A stretch of 43,511 nt of DNA, from NCBI GenBank assembly GCA_013043825.1, contig JABDNM010000143.1, positions 1 to 43,511 of the forward strand, written 5' to 3'. This DNA is from Flavobacteriaceae bacterium. Its GTDB lineage: Bacteria > Bacteroidota > Bacteroidia > Flavobacteriales > Flavobacteriaceae. A program made the translations under genes and the position numbers. Below, piece after piece: positions 34,405 to 43,511 of the stretch. The notes under the pieces are model-generated. The model had not been told where the DNA came from, made no database searches, and worked only from the letters and a program-made list of their open reading frames with translations. Positions within the stretch are counted from its first letter, which is position 1, and every line of letters starts with the position of its first letter.

Positions 34405-35170
34405 ATTGGTCGCGGTCGTTGAGGAATTGAAGATGTGCTCTATTCGTTTGAATATGTTCCTTTTTTAGCTGAACGGTTTCGATGAATTCCTCTTCTTTGT
34501 TGGAGATTGTCACTTGTTCTCCCAACACATCGTACACCGCCGAATGGCCTACATATTCATGGCCATTTCCATCCAAACCAACTCGATTCAAGCCCAGGCA
34601 GTAGCTCATATTCTCAATCGCCCTGGCCTTGAGTAGTGCGTCCCAGGCAGCGATACGTTTTTTTGGCCAGTTCGCCACATAAAGCAGTAGATCGTAGTCG
34701 ACAGTATTTCGGGCCCAGACGGGGAAGCGAAGGTCGTAACATACCAGCGGACAAATTTTCCAGCCCAATAGCTCGACCAGGATCCTTTGGGTACCAGCAG
34801 CATAAACTTTATGCTCCCCTGCCAATGTGAATGTATGTTTTTTGTCGTATTGCTTGAACGATCCATCGGGTAGCACGAATAAGAGTCGGTTGAAATAACG
34901 ATCATTTTCGTGTACAATGATGCTTCCGGTGATAGCGGCAATTTTATTTTTGGCGATTTCCCGCATCCAACCCAAGGTAGGGCCATTAGGTAGTTCTCCC
35001 AGCGGCTCGGCATTCATTGTAAAGCCGGTGGTAAACATTTCCGGAAGTACAATGAGATGGGTTTCTTCGGAAATGGAGCCGATCAATTTAGAAAAATGAG
35101 CTCTATTGGCCTCGGGATTCTCCCAGTGCAGGTGACTTTGAATTAGAGTGACGAATAACGAATCTACCAT
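34391..35170 (-). CDS. Nitrilase-superfamily omega-amidase (YafV/Nit2-like)
   Basis: 259-residue C-N hydrolase. The catalytic triad Glu-Lys-Cys is complete: Glu44 in LPEMFTTGF, Lys110 in YDKKHTF and Cys144 in PLVCYDLRFPVW. The sequence is of the omega-amidase type, which hydrolyses alpha-ketoglutaramate, 2-oxosuccinamate and related amides. It is 53 bases downstream of a methionine/glutamine-type aminotransferase gene on the same strand. That pairing matches the transaminase/omega-amidase pathway (2-oxoacid + Gln to amino acid + ketoglutaramate, then hydrolysis). It may therefore drive 4-methylthio-2-oxobutyrate reamination in methionine salvage. The stop lies inside the 3' end of the Ig-like lipoprotein gene. 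Confidence 0.88.
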   Translation of the reverse strand: MVDSLFVTLIQSHLHWENPEANRAHFSKLIGSISEETHLIVLPEMFTTGFTMNAEPLGELPNGPTLGWMREIAKNKIAAITGSIIVHENDRYFNRLLFVLPDGSFKQYDKKHTFTLAGEHKVYAAGTQRILVELLGWKICPLVCYDLRFPVWARNTVDYDLLLYVANWPKKRIAAWDALLKARAIENMSYCLGLNRVGLDGNGHEYVGHSAVYDVLGEQVTISNKEEEFIETVQLKKEHIQTNRAHLQFLNDRDQFSLK

Positions 35171-35223
35171 CGGTTGTAAATGTACTATTCGTAGTCTACT
35201 TCAGCAACACCTGGGTTCGAATA

Positions 35224-36360
35224 TTATAGATTTGCCAATAGTTTGGCTGCCTTGGCAAGCGTTTCTTCTTTCTTGGCAAAGCACACCCGAATTTGTTTAA
35301 AATCCCGGTGATCCTTGTTGAACACTGAAGTAGGAATGGTAGCCACTCCATTTTCCTTCGTAAGACGTTCCGTGAAAACCGTATCTGCTTCATTCGTGAT
35401 CGCACTGTAATCCAAGAGTTGAAAATACGTGCCTTGGGAGGGTTCAAATTGGAAACGCGATCCTTTCAAAAAGCTTAAAAAGAAATCTCTTTTTTGCTCA
35501 AAGAATTTAGCCAGCCCAAGGTAATGCTCGGGATCCTGTAGGTAGATAGCCAGGGCCCGCTGAATAGGATGATTCACCGAAAATACATTGTATTGATGTA
35601 CTTTCCTGAATTCGTTCATCCATGGTCCAGGGGCCACACAATAACCTAGTTTCCAGCCAGTATTGTGAAAAGTTTTCCCGAAAGAGGCAGTGATGAAGGA
35701 TCGCGCGGCTAGATTGGGGTACCGGGCCACACTTTGATGTACTCTTCCGTCGAAAATAATATGCTCATACACCTCGTCGCTTACCACCAACAGATCGTGC
35801 TTTAAGACAATGCGCTCCAGTTGTTTGAGATCGTCCTGGCCAAAAACCATCCCGCTTGGGTTGTGCGGGCTATTAATGATGATCATCCTGGTTTTAGGCG
35901 TAATTACCGCTTCTACCTCAACCCAATCTGGGCTGTAAAGTGGTGGTTCCAATTGAATTGGTATGGATTTAGCACCAAAAAGCTCGATCGTAGGTTCGTA
36001 ACAGTCATAGGCCGGTGCAAAGACGATCACTTCTTCTCCCGGATGAATTACGGCTGCAACTGCTGTAAATATTGCCTGCGTGGCGCCCGCAGTAATAGTG
36101 ATCTCAGTCTCAGGATCATAATTCTGTTCATAGAGTGCGTATATCTTGTTCGAAATCATACTCCGGAGATCCCAATCCCCTGGCATGGGCGCATATTGGT
36201 TATGTCCGGCCTCCATAGCATCGGTGACCAAAGCAATCAACGCTGGATCGCAGTCGAAATCGGGAAAGCCCTGAGAAAGGTTTATGGCGCCATATTTAGC
36301 GGCCATTTTGCTCATTATCGTGAAGATGGTAGTTCCTGTATTGGGTAATTTGGATGTCAT
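35224..36360 (-). CDS. Methionine/glutamine-type PLP aminotransferase (YbdL/KYAT-like)
   Basis: 378-residue fold-type I aminotransferase. The PLP lysine is Lys229 in TASFGKTFHNTGWKLGY; INLSQGFPDFDCD (27-39) and NSPHNPSGMVF (163-173) are characteristic of the kynurenine/glutamine/methionine aminotransferase subgroup (E. coli YbdL). It uses methionine, glutamine or aromatic amino acids with a 2-oxoacid acceptor. With the omega-amidase encoded 53 bases downstream it could salvage 4-methylthio-2-oxobutyrate. The start is ATG 36360. It is divergent from the hybrid kinase gene, with a 110-base gap. Confidence 0.92.
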   Translation of the reverse strand: MTSKLPNTGTTIFTIMSKMAAKYGAINLSQGFPDFDCDPALIALVTDAMEAGHNQYAPMPGDWDLRSMISNKIYALYEQNYDPETEITITAGATQAIFTAVAAVIHPGEEVIVFAPAYDCYEPTIELFGAKSIPIQLEPPLYSPDWVEVEAVITPKTRMIIINSPHNPSGMVFGQDDLKQLERIVLKHDLLVVSDEVYEHIIFDGRVHQSVARYPNLAARSFITASFGKTFHNTGWKLGYCVAPGPWMNEFRKVHQYNVFSVNHPIQRALAIYLQDPEHYLGLAKFFEQKRDFFLSFLKGSRFQFEPSQGTYFQLLDYSAITNEADTVFTERLTKENGVATIPTSVFNKDHRDFKQIRVCFAKKEETLAKAAKLLANL

Positions 36361-36470
36361 TTTGTAAAAGTACTCTTATTGGTCCTTTCAACAAAAAATA
36401 GGAAAAAACCGACAATTAAATGAAAATGTGTACATTGCAAAGCCCTTAATCTTAAAATTGACCTCTGGAA

Positions 36471-38720
36471 ATGATACGATATTATTGTTTCTTGTTGCTA
36501 TGTTTGACCTACTTCACAGCCAGCCCCCAAGGACTTGACGGGCCGGTTCCAGAGTATCTTTACGAACAACAAGAATTCCCCGCAGACTTCCAAAAGTTGA
36601 TTGACTCCTCCAATAATTACTATTTTGAAGGTAATTATAAGAAGTCTTTGGAAGTAAATATTGAATTGCTGAAAAAGGCCCTTGCCGAGAATGATCACTA
36701 CAATATCCATCGTGGTTACCGCCACCTGGGATACGATTATCTGGCCATGAACGACACAGTCCTGGCCGAGGAGAGTTTCGAAAAATCTCAACGATTTGCC
36801 AGATTGTCACTGAATGACACTGCCACCGCTGTGACCTACATGGATATGGCTAATCTATATTCCACGCTCAAACAAGACCATCACCAGGCGTTAAAATACC
36901 ACGATAAATCCATCGAATTGTTCAAGCGTATCAAGGATTCTACCGGTTTGGCAAAGGCACATTACAATACGATACTCACGGCCTTAGAAGCCAAAAATTA
37001 CTCCAAGGCGTTCCTGCACTTGATCAAAGCAAAAAAACTACGGGATTTTGATAATCATCCCTCTTTCAATATCGGAATCGAAAGTTTGTTCGGGGAGTAC
37101 TACCTCGCCAAAAAGAACTACGAAATGGCCGATATCTACCTTACCAGAGCCATAGCCTCTGCAAAGGTGGAGGGGTTGAACGTTGAACTTCAATCGGCTT
37201 TTGAATTATACAGTGAAAGCCTCTTTGGACAGGGATTATTCGAAAAGGCTTACCAGGCCAGAGTTGAATACGAAGACTATTTTGAAGAGAATTTACAAAA
37301 TGTTACTTCAGCAAAGGTGGAAGCCATGTCTGCCAAGTTCCAGGTCTCGGAATATCGAAAAGACGTGTTGGCTGCAGAAAAGGAGAATGCCTTGCAGGCA
37401 GAGATCGTTTCCAGCCAAAAAGCAGTTAATACGATATTGATCGTGGTATCCATTGGTGCTATTTTGTTCATCCTGGCCTTGTTGATGGCATTCAGAAAAC
37501 GCAAAAGGCTGGTGATGTTGCTTCGTAACAAGAACCGCGAATACCTCAAGGCAAAAAGGCGCTCGGAAAAACTGGCCAAGGCCAAGGGAAAATTCTTCTC
37601 AACCGTTAGCCATGAGCTCCGAACCCCTCTGTATGGGGTAATAGGGCTAAGTACCTTGTTGTTGGAAGACGAATCACTCAAGAGCCATGAAAAGGACTTA
37701 AAATCGCTGAAGTTTTCAGCAGATTACTTATTGGCGCTCATCAACGATGTACTTCAAATCAACAAGATTGAGTCGAATAACCTGAAGGATGACCGGTCTG
37801 CCTTTGACCTTCGTGAATTGATGGACAGCATCACTTCCTCTTTCGAGTACATGCGTATCCAGAACCGGAATAAGATCGACATTTATATTTCCGATGAAAT
37901 TCCTAAGGGCTTGAAAGGAAACTCCGTGCGTTTATCGCAGATCCTGATGAACCTGGTAGGAAATGCTTGTAAATTCACAGAGCAGGGTAAGATCAAGATT
38001 AAAGCGATCCCCACCGAACAATCGAACGAACAGGTCACGATTGCATTCAGCGTTGAAGACAACGGTATGGGCATTGCAAAAGACAAGATACCCCAAATTT
38101 TCGATGAATTTTCCCAATTGGATTCCATCAACTACAGTTACCAGGGAACCGGACTGGGGCTACCAATTGTAAAGAAACTTTTGGCACAGTCCAATTCAGA
38201 TATTACCGTGAAAAGTGAATTGGGGAAAGGTTCACTGTTTACGTTCGAACTATCATACGACGTTGTACATTCAGAAATTAAAAAAGAAAATCCCGTGTTA
38301 AACACCAACTCCCTAAAAGGCAAAAAGATCCTTATCGTGGAAGATAACAGGATCAATCAAATCGTTACTCAAAAGATGCTTGACAAAAGTGATGTGGTTT
38401 CCAGGATTGCCGAAAATGGTCAGGAAGCCGTCGCGAAGACCCGTAAGGAGAAATTCGACCTTATTCTTATGGACCTCAACATGCCTGTTATGAACGGGTT
38501 CGACGCAACCCGTGAGATTCGGGAATTCAATAAAACCATCCCTATTATTGCCCTAACGGCCGTTGAGATCGAAGAAGTGCGAAATGAGATCTATGAAATT
38601 GGCATGAACGATATTATTGTGAAACCTTACGACGTGACCAATTTTGTTCATACCATTGTTCGAAATTTAACCGAACGCCGAAACTATATCGTAACCAAAA
38701 CCGACAAGACTGCGATATAA
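36471..38720 (+). CDS. TPR-containing hybrid histidine kinase
   Basis: 749 residues. The order is: signal peptide/first membrane segment (YCFLLLCLTYFTASPQ); a periplasmic TPR array (about 45-290, NYYFEGNYKKSLEVNIELL, YRHLGYDYLAMNDTVLAEESFEKS and further repeats); a membrane helix (about 318-341); HisKA with phospho-acceptor His381 in STVSHELRTPLYG; HATPase (NACKFTEQGK, EDNGMGIAKD, GTGLGLPIVKKL); and a C-terminal receiver with phospho-acceptor Asp668 in LILMDLNMPVMNG. There is no DNA-binding or other output domain, so a separate phosphotransfer partner is needed. TPRs outside the membrane probably sense a peptide or envelope protein. It is an orphan kinase; neighbours give no hint of its target. 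Confidence 0.93.
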   Translation: MIRYYCFLLLCLTYFTASPQGLDGPVPEYLYEQQEFPADFQKLIDSSNNYYFEGNYKKSLEVNIELLKKALAENDHYNIHRGYRHLGYDYLAMNDTVLAEESFEKSQRFARLSLNDTATAVTYMDMANLYSTLKQDHHQALKYHDKSIELFKRIKDSTGLAKAHYNTILTALEAKNYSKAFLHLIKAKKLRDFDNHPSFNIGIESLFGEYYLAKKNYEMADIYLTRAIASAKVEGLNVELQSAFELYSESLFGQGLFEKAYQARVEYEDYFEENLQNVTSAKVEAMSAKFQVSEYRKDVLAAEKENALQAEIVSSQKAVNTILIVVSIGAILFILALLMAFRKRKRLVMLLRNKNREYLKAKRRSEKLAKAKGKFFSTVSHELRTPLYGVIGLSTLLLEDESLKSHEKDLKSLKFSADYLLALINDVLQINKIESNNLKDDRSAFDLRELMDSITSSFEYMRIQNRNKIDIYISDEIPKGLKGNSVRLSQILMNLVGNACKFTEQGKIKIKAIPTEQSNEQVTIAFSVEDNGMGIAKDKIPQIFDEFSQLDSINYSYQGTGLGLPIVKKLLAQSNSDITVKSELGKGSLFTFELSYDVVHSEIKKENPVLNTNSLKGKKILIVEDNRINQIVTQKMLDKSDVVSRIAENGQEAVAKTRKEKFDLILMDLNMPVMNGFDATREIREFNKTIPIIALTAVEIEEVRNEIYEIGMNDIIVKPYDVTNFVHTIVRNLTERRNYIVTKTDKTAI

Positions 38721-38722
38721 AA

Positions 38723-38755
38723 AAATCCCGTGACCAAATCACGGGATTTTTTTTT
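38723..38755. terminator. Bidirectional terminator between the hybrid kinase gene and sdhB
   Basis: AAATCCCGTGA (38723-38733) pairs perfectly with TCACGGGATTT (38739-38749), an 11-bp stem with a 5-base loop and T-runs on both strands. It closes both the kinase transcript (plus) and the sdhCAB operon (minus). Confidence 0.92.
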
Positions 38756-38770
38756 AAATTTTGATTGGGG

Positions 38771-39517
38771 TTATCCTTTCAGACTTGCAGAAAGATATTC
38801 CCGATTCATCCGTGCAATGTTTTCCAGCGAAATGCCTTTGGGACATTCCACTTCACAGGCTCCCGTATTGGTACAATTCCCAAACCCTTCCTTATCCATT
38901 TGCTCAACCATATTTAAAACACGGGTTGCGGCTTCGACTTTTCCCTGCGGAAGGAGGGCAAACTGACTCACTTTGGCTGCGGTAAATAACATGGCACTAG
39001 CATTTTTGCAGGCCGCAACACACGCTCCGCATCCTATGCAGGTAGCTGCATTGAAAGATTCGTCTGCGTCCTCTTTATTCACCGGAATAGCGTTTGCATC
39101 GATGGTATTTCCTGAAGTATTGACCGAGATGTAGCCTCCGGCCTGTTGGATACGGTCGAAAGCAGTTCGATCTACCATAAGGTCCTTGATCACTGGAAAT
39201 GCTGCTGCACGAAATGGTTCTATGGTGATGGTGTCGCCGTCTTTAAACATCCGCATGTGGAGTTGACAGGTGGTGATCAATCGGTCTGGCCCATGAGGCT
39301 CCCCATTAATTTGAAGTGAGCAGGAACCGCAGATTCCCTCCCGACAGTCATGATCGAACACAACGGGGTCATCGCCCTTACTTATGAGTTGCTCGTTCAG
39401 GACATCCAGCATTTCCAAAAATGACATGTCCCCTTCGATCCCATCGATTGGGTAGGATTGTATTCCTCCCTTTGCAGCAGCGTTCTCTTGACGCCAGATT
39501 TTCAGGGTTAATTTCAT
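38771..39517 (-). CDS. sdhB: Succinate dehydrogenase/fumarate reductase iron-sulfur subunit
   Basis: Electron-transfer subunit of complex II, on the cytoplasmic face of the inner membrane. The 248 residues hold the [2Fe-2S] ligands in [10 protein letters not shown] and the later TTCQL. The [4Fe-4S] and [3Fe-4S] ligands lie in [11 protein letters not shown] and [15 protein letters not shown]. It is the last gene of sdhCAB, 5 bases after sdhA, and is followed by a strong bidirectional terminator. The b558-type partner indicates menaquinone as the electron acceptor. Confidence 0.97.
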   Translation of the reverse strand: MKLTLKIWRQENAAAKGGIQSYPIDGIEGDMSFLEMLDVLNEQLISKGDDPVVFDHDCREGICGSCSLQINGEPHGPDRLITTCQLHMRMFKDGDTITIEPFRAAAFPVIKDLMVDRTAFDRIQQAGGYISVNTSGNTIDANAIPVNKEDADESFNAATCIGCGACVAACKNASAMLFTAAKVSQFALLPQGKVEAATRVLNMVEQMDKEGFGNCTNTGACEVECPKGISLENIARMNREYLSASLKG

Positions 39518-39522
39518 AGCAA

Positions 39523-41538
39523 TTATTTATACGAACGTGTTTTTAATTCAATATTCTTGAAGACAAGATCTTCTTTGTGCAATGCGGCATCTTTAGGTTC
39601 ACCTTTGTACTCCCAGGCAGAAACATACTTGAAATTTTCATCATCTCGAAGGGCTTCTCCTTTTTGCTCTCCGGACTGCTCAACGCTTTCCTCTCTGAAA
39701 TGACCCCCGCAGGACTCTGCTCTCTGTAAGGCATCCTTGGCGAATAGTTCCCCTAATTCGAGAAAATCGGAAACGCGGCCTGCTTTTTCCAATTCCTGGT
39801 TCACTCCCTTGGAAGTCCCAGGTACTTTTACATTGGCCCAAAAATCCTTTCTCAACTGGGCGATCTCTTCGATGGCTTCGGAAAGGCCTTGTGCATTTCG
39901 GGACATCCCGCATTTATTCCACATGATCTTCCCTAATTTCTTATGATAGTGGTCCACAGAATGTTTCCCCGAACCGCTCATGAGTTTCTCTATTCGATGG
40001 GTTACATTCTTTTCAGCTTCTTCAAATTCCGGAGTGTTGGTTGAAATAGGTCCGGTTCGGATATCGTTAGACAGATAATCTCCAATGGTGTAAGGCAGCA
40101 CGAAATATCCATCGGCCAGACCCTGCATCAAGGCAGAAGCTCCTAGTCTGTTCGCCCCGTGATCGCTATAATTGGCTTCTCCGGTGGCATAACATCCTTC
40201 GATGGTGGTTTGCAAATTATAATCCACCCAGAGTCCTCCCATGGTATAGTGAACCGCAGGATAGATCATCATGGGAGTCTTGTACGGGTTCTGATCCACG
40301 ATCTTCTCGTACATCTGGAAAAGGTTTCCGTACTTGTTTTCGATCACCTTTTCTCCAAATTCGCGAATGAGTTCTTCGGAAGGATCTTGAATATGTTCGG
40401 TCAAGGCTTTTTCCCTACCATAACGCATGATGGCCGCCTCGAAATCCAGGTAAACGGCTTCTCCGGTCTTATTCACTCCGAATCCGGCATCGCACCGTTC
40501 CTTGGCTGCTCTGGACGCAACATCTCGGGGCACCAGATTTCCGAATGCGGGATAGCGACGTTCCAGGTAGTAATCACGTTCTTCTTCCGAGAGCTGCGTA
40601 GGTTTCTTTTTACCTTCACGAATGGCCCGGGCATCTTCTATTTTCTTCGGAACCCAAATACGTCCGTCATTCCGAAGTGATTCAGACATTAAGGTTAGTT
40701 TGGACTGGTGTTCTCCTGAAACCGGGATACAAGTAGGGTGAATCTGCGTGAAACAAGGATTCGCAAAGAATGCCCCGCGCCTATGCGCTTTCCACGCTGC
40801 CGTAACATTACTCCCCATGGCGTTGGTACTTAGGAAAAATACATTTCCATAGCCGCCGGTTGCCAATACCACAGCGTGTGCTGCATGTCGTTCTATTTCC
40901 CCGGTTACCAAATCCCGTGCAATAATTCCACGTGCCTTTCCGTCTACCAGAACTACATCCAGCATTTCATGTCGGTTAAAAGGTTTGATCTTTCCCCGAT
41001 TGATCTGTCGGTTCATAGCTGCGTAAGCTCCCAATAGTAGTTGCTGCCCGGTTTGGCCTTTCGCATAAAAGGTTCGGGATACCAAAACCCCTCCAAAAGA
41101 ACGATTGTCCAACAAGCCACCATATTCCCGTGCGAAGGGTACACCTTGTGCTACGCACTGGTCGATTATATTTCCGGAGACTTCTGCCAAGCGATATACA
41201 TTGGCCTCCCGAGATCTATAATCTCCTCCTTTGACCGTATCGTAAAAAAGCCGATAAGTAGAATCCCCATCTCCCTGGTAATTTTTTGCAGCGTTAATCC
41301 CTCCCTGGGCCGCAATGGAATGAGCCCTGCGCGGAGAATCCTGATAGCAGAAGGTTTTAACGTTATAGCCCAGTTCAGCAAGAGTTGCTGCAGCCGATCC
41401 TCCGGCTAATCCGGTCCCAACCACGATCACATCGATGTTTCGTTTGTTGGCAGGATTCACCAGGTCGATCGAATTTTTATGTTTCGTCCACTTCTCGGCT
41501 AAGGGTCCTTCAGGAATTTTAGAATCTAATCTCGACAT
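39523..41538 (-). CDS. sdhA: Succinate dehydrogenase/fumarate reductase flavoprotein subunit
   Basis: Catalytic FAD subunit of complex II (succinate to fumarate). The 671 residues have the FAD-binding [21 protein letters not shown], the covalent FAD attachment His in [15 protein letters not shown], the active-site region [14 protein letters not shown], and [16 protein letters not shown] with the conserved His/Gly. It starts at [17 protein letters not shown], the usual N-terminus for the b558-type enzyme of Bacteroidota. Longer than E. coli SdhA (588), mainly in the C-terminal region. It lies between sdhC and sdhB in one operon, 9 bases from sdhC. Confidence 0.98.
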   Translation of the reverse strand: MSRLDSKIPEGPLAEKWTKHKNSIDLVNPANKRNIDVIVVGTGLAGGSAAATLAELGYNVKTFCYQDSPRRAHSIAAQGGINAAKNYQGDGDSTYRLFYDTVKGGDYRSREANVYRLAEVSGNIIDQCVAQGVPFAREYGGLLDNRSFGGVLVSRTFYAKGQTGQQLLLGAYAAMNRQINRGKIKPFNRHEMLDVVLVDGKARGIIARDLVTGEIERHAAHAVVLATGGYGNVFFLSTNAMGSNVTAAWKAHRRGAFFANPCFTQIHPTCIPVSGEHQSKLTLMSESLRNDGRIWVPKKIEDARAIREGKKKPTQLSEEERDYYLERRYPAFGNLVPRDVASRAAKERCDAGFGVNKTGEAVYLDFEAAIMRYGREKALTEHIQDPSEELIREFGEKVIENKYGNLFQMYEKIVDQNPYKTPMMIYPAVHYTMGGLWVDYNLQTTIEGCYATGEANYSDHGANRLGASALMQGLADGYFVLPYTIGDYLSNDIRTGPISTNTPEFEEAEKNVTHRIEKLMSGSGKHSVDHYHKKLGKIMWNKCGMSRNAQGLSEAIEEIAQLRKDFWANVKVPGTSKGVNQELEKAGRVSDFLELGELFAKDALQRAESCGGHFREESVEQSGEQKGEALRDDENFKYVSAWEYKGEPKDAALHKEDLVFKNIELKTRSYK

Positions 41539-41547
41539 AACTCTATT

Positions 41548-42231
41548 TTAGTGGATAAGATGATTGATATGGTGGTAAAGAGCGATAAATATAAAGCCAA
41601 CGGGTATTACAATGGCATATACCTTGGCAAAACTGGTGAGGCCCTTGGAATATTTATTATTGAATCCAACACTTTGGAATGAAGAGGCAAACCCATGCCA
41701 CAGGTGAATAGCGAGCAAGACGAAAGCAATAACGTATGCAATGACCCGTAAATGGCTTTCAAATTTATGAACCAGTTCTTCGTGATACCTATATCCTCCC
41801 CCACTTTCCAGGAGTCCGGACATATCACCCTGAAGGTATTTAATATTTAGCTCAGGGATCCAGAAGTCGATAAAGTGCAGCACTAGAAAAGCAAGTATAA
41901 CCAAACCGGAAATGATCATATTTCGGGAGGCCCAACTTGCATTGGCGCTTCCTTTGTAGGATGCATAGCCCACGTTCCGTGCTCTTCGATTTTGAAGCTC
42001 CAGAATAAACCCCATGATAAAATGAAATACAACTCCAAATATCAAAACAGGCTGAAGTACTGCTTGTACCAGAAAATTGGTTCCCATAAAATGAGACCAG
42101 TTATTAAAAGTGTCCGGTGCGATTACTGAGGTGAGGTTTATGGTGAAATGTTGTCCTAAGAATAAAACGAGGAACAAGCCGGAAAGTGCCATGGCAAACT
42201 TTCGAGCTATAGAAGAAGAGGTCATTCCCAT
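41548..42231 (-). CDS. sdhC: Succinate dehydrogenase cytochrome b558 subunit (five-TM type)
   Basis: Membrane anchor of complex II. Five hydrophobic helices are visible (FAMALSGLFLVLFLGQHF, VLIFGVVFHFIMGFILEL, MIISGLVILAFLVLHFIDFW, VIAYVIAFVLLAIHLWHGF and a final segment ending FIALYHHINH). Each carries a histidine, fitting the di-haem b558 family in which one subunit replaces SdhC and SdhD. Such enzymes use menaquinone. I place the start at ATG 42231 (MGMTSSSIARKF, 227 residues); TTG 42246 would add five residues. A good promoter lies about 30 bases upstream. It heads the sdhCAB operon. Confidence 0.95.
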   Translation of the reverse strand: MGMTSSSIARKFAMALSGLFLVLFLGQHFTINLTSVIAPDTFNNWSHFMGTNFLVQAVLQPVLIFGVVFHFIMGFILELQNRRARNVGYASYKGSANASWASRNMIISGLVILAFLVLHFIDFWIPELNIKYLQGDMSGLLESGGGYRYHEELVHKFESHLRVIAYVIAFVLLAIHLWHGFASSFQSVGFNNKYSKGLTSFAKVYAIVIPVGFIFIALYHHINHLIH

Positions 42232-42259
42232 AGTGTTTTCTGTCAAAAATTTTGAGGTA

Positions 42260-42290
42260 CAAAAATACGGCTCAAAAGAAGGATTGCCAA
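42260..42290 (-). promoter_or_regulatory. Bacteroidota-type promoter of sdhCAB
   Basis: On the minus strand TTGG (42287-42290) precedes TATTTTTG (42260-42267) with a 19-base spacer, the TTG-N19-TAnnTTTG arrangement. The expected transcript starts about 20 bases before the sdhC ATG. Confidence 0.72.
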
Positions 42291-42319
42291 AATTTCCACC
42301 CTATTTGTAATCATTCCAA

Positions 42320-43511
42320 TTATTTAACTTCAAGTTGTTGCTCGATCTCCATTCCTCTGGACGAAAAAACCACTTTATAGGTTCCCTTGGGAAGGTAATA
42401 CTTCTCATTATCTGCTTTGGAAACTTTAGTCCCTGCTTTGTCCAGAACTTTTTTGCCTTTTTCAGAAATCGTCAGGTCATATTTCGTGATATTGATCCCT
42501 CTAGAAGCGTCGTTGTTCATCTCCTGCAACTTATTGCCTGCCGCGTCCATCACCAAAATGTTCACTTTCCCGGCCACCGGAACATAGTACTGAAATGAAA
42601 TACCAGGCTCAAAAGGTTCGCCAAAACTATTGAAACCTGTACTTCCCCAGCGTTGGGATGCCCGAATTGATTCGATCTCACCTGCTATTAGTGAATTCCT
42701 ATTTTCGGAATTGATCTGTTGCAGCAAAGAAATATCGCCTACGTAAATAGACCGGCCATGAGTCCCAAGTACAAGATCACGTGCCTCCGGTTGTACTACC
42801 AGGTCATGATAGGCTACATTGGGTAAACCCGCAGCAAAGGAATCCCAACTAGCTCCTCGGTCCAGTGAGACATAAACGCCGTTATCGGTACCTGCGTAAA
42901 GGATATCCATATTGGAAGGATCTTCTTTGATCACATTCACCGGAGCGTCGGGTAAATTGCTAGCTATATTTTTCCAGGTTTCCCCAAAATCTTCACTTAC
43001 ATAAACATAAGATGTGAAGTCGTCCCAGCGATAGCCGTTCAAACTCACATACACTCTCGCCTTTTTATGACTAGATGCAACCACTCTACTCACCCAAAGA
43101 TCTTTCGGAAAACTATTGGAGATCTTCTTCCAGTCACCCCCTGAATTTCTGGATACGTAAACCAGGCCGTCATCACTTCCTGTATATAACAAACCAAATT
43201 CGAACGGAGATTCAGCAATGCTGGTAAGGGTTCCGTAGGCCACATTTCCCTTCTTACCACCTTGTGTAAGATCAAAAGAAATGGCCGTCCAGTTATCGCC
43301 ACGGTCCATACTGCGCATGAGTTTATTTCCTCCCAGGTATAAAATATCCTGGTTATGCGGACTTAAAAGTATAGGGGTTTGCCAGTTAAACCTATATGGG
43401 TTTTCACCCAATTCATGTTTGGGCTGAATATAGGTTTGTTCTTCTTTCCCACGGTCCAGCCTGAAATAATTTCCAAATTGAAATCCTGTATAGACGATAT
43501 CTGTATTGCGA
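42320..43511 (-). CDS. BNR/VPS10-type repeat protein, 3' part (truncated by window edge)
   Basis: The frame is open from the window end, so only the last 396 codons are seen; the first complete codons read RNTDIVYTGFQFGNYF. Repeated BNR/sortilin-type motifs occur: S-x-D-x-G-x-x-W in RSMDRGDNWTAI, YVSRNSGGDWKKIS, YVSEDFGETWKNIA and YVSLDRGASWDSFA, which are blades of a beta-propeller. The last 100 residues (YYVPVAGKVNILVMDAAGNKLQE, YYLPKGTYKVVFSSRG) form a beta-sandwich-like tail without a T9SS domain. Such proteins in flavobacteria are about 1000 residues, exported, and annotated as glycosyl hydrolase or sortilin-like; no catalytic residues are recognisable. The true start is outside. Confidence 0.85.
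   Translation of the reverse strand, partial: RNTDIVYTGFQFGNYFRLDRGKEEQTYIQPKHELGENPYRFNWQTPILLSPHNQDILYLGGNKLMRSMDRGDNWTAISFDLTQGGKKGNVAYGTLTSIAESPFEFGLLYTGSDDGLVYVSRNSGGDWKKISNSFPKDLWVSRVVASSHKKARVYVSLNGYRWDDFTSYVYVSEDFGETWKNIASNLPDAPVNVIKEDPSNMDILYAGTDNGVYVSLDRGASWDSFAAGLPNVAYHDLVVQPEARDLVLGTHGRSIYVGDISLLQQINSENRNSLIAGEIESIRASQRWGSTGFNSFGEPFEPGISFQYYVPVAGKVNILVMDAAGNKLQEMNNDASRGINITKYDLTISEKGKKVLDKAGTKVSKADNEKYYLPKGTYKVVFSSRGMEIEQQLEVK

Noticed and set aside
35208-35222. GGGTTCGAAT, resembling a tRNA T-loop
   Set aside because: No acceptor stem, anticodon arm or CCA region can be built around it.
35821-36348. Open frame of 175 codons antisense to the aminotransferase gene
   Set aside because: Opposite strand of a conserved enzyme; composition is unlike the other proteins.
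40159-40680. Open frame of 173 codons antisense to sdhA
   Set aside because: sdhA is unambiguous here; the opposite frame has no family resemblance.

Overview
The window is a contiguous, housekeeping-rich piece of a chromosome from a member of the Bacteroidota, most likely a (probably marine) Flavobacteriaceae. Reasons: a secreted protein ending in a type IX secretion (T9SS) type-A sorting domain, a DUF4270 lipoprotein, a glucosamine-6-phosphate deaminase fused to a PIG-L deacetylase, a b558-type sdhCAB operon, an isolated atpD-atpC pair, and promoters of the Bacteroidota form TTG-N19-20-TAnnTTTG. There are no transposases, phage genes, tRNAs, rRNAs or CRISPR arrays that I can see.

Layout. 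1-3.2 kb: RNase G, a REP-like repeat, RecX, and an ALG5-like glycosyltransferase. 3.2-8 kb: JmjC/cupin-8 protein, fibronectin-III lipoprotein, Coa1-family membrane protein, GNAT acetyltransferase, NagB/PIG-L fusion. 8.1-10.5 kb: atpC and atpD, separated by a GC-rich hairpin, then a second REP-like element and a tiny lipoprotein gene. 10.5-19.8 kb: two divergent units. One runs leftwards (half-size glycogen-synthase-like protein, DUF4270 lipoprotein, glmS). The other runs rightwards (panC, panD, flippase-like membrane protein, hydrolase-fold protein without its serine, radA). 19.8-22.6 kb: aldo/keto reductase, OmpA-like lipoprotein, exonuclease III. 22.7-29.4 kb: a 1138-residue outer-membrane protein facing a T9SS cargo protein, then a small lipoprotein. 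29.5-34.4 kb: glycyl-tRNA synthetase, a coiled-coil membrane protein, ComF and a large Ig-like lipoprotein. 34.4-36.4 kb: an omega-amidase-like nitrilase with a methionine/glutamine-type aminotransferase. 36.5-38.7 kb: a TPR hybrid histidine kinase. 38.8-42.2 kb: sdhCAB. The right end holds the 3' part of a BNR/VPS10-type repeat protein that runs out of the window.

How the genes work together. Clear pathway units are the F1 subunits beta/epsilon, succinate dehydrogenase (menaquinone-linked type), pantothenate synthesis (panC-panD), amino-sugar metabolism (glmS and nagB in different places) and a transaminase plus omega-amidase pair fitting 2-oxoacid amide salvage. DNA repair/recombination functions (recX, radA, xth) are scattered. 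Much of the rest is cell envelope: seven lipoproteins recognisable from lipobox cysteines, one very large outer-membrane protein and one T9SS cargo.

The least explained part is the 12.4-18.3 kb region. It holds two apparent pseudo-enzymes: a GT5 N-terminal domain lacking its substrate-binding motif and its second domain, and an alpha/beta hydrolase with Asp in place of the nucleophile Ser. They sit beside a DUF4270 lipoprotein and a flippase-like protein. I saw no unmistakable new defence or mobile system; all functional statements for these proteins are inference.
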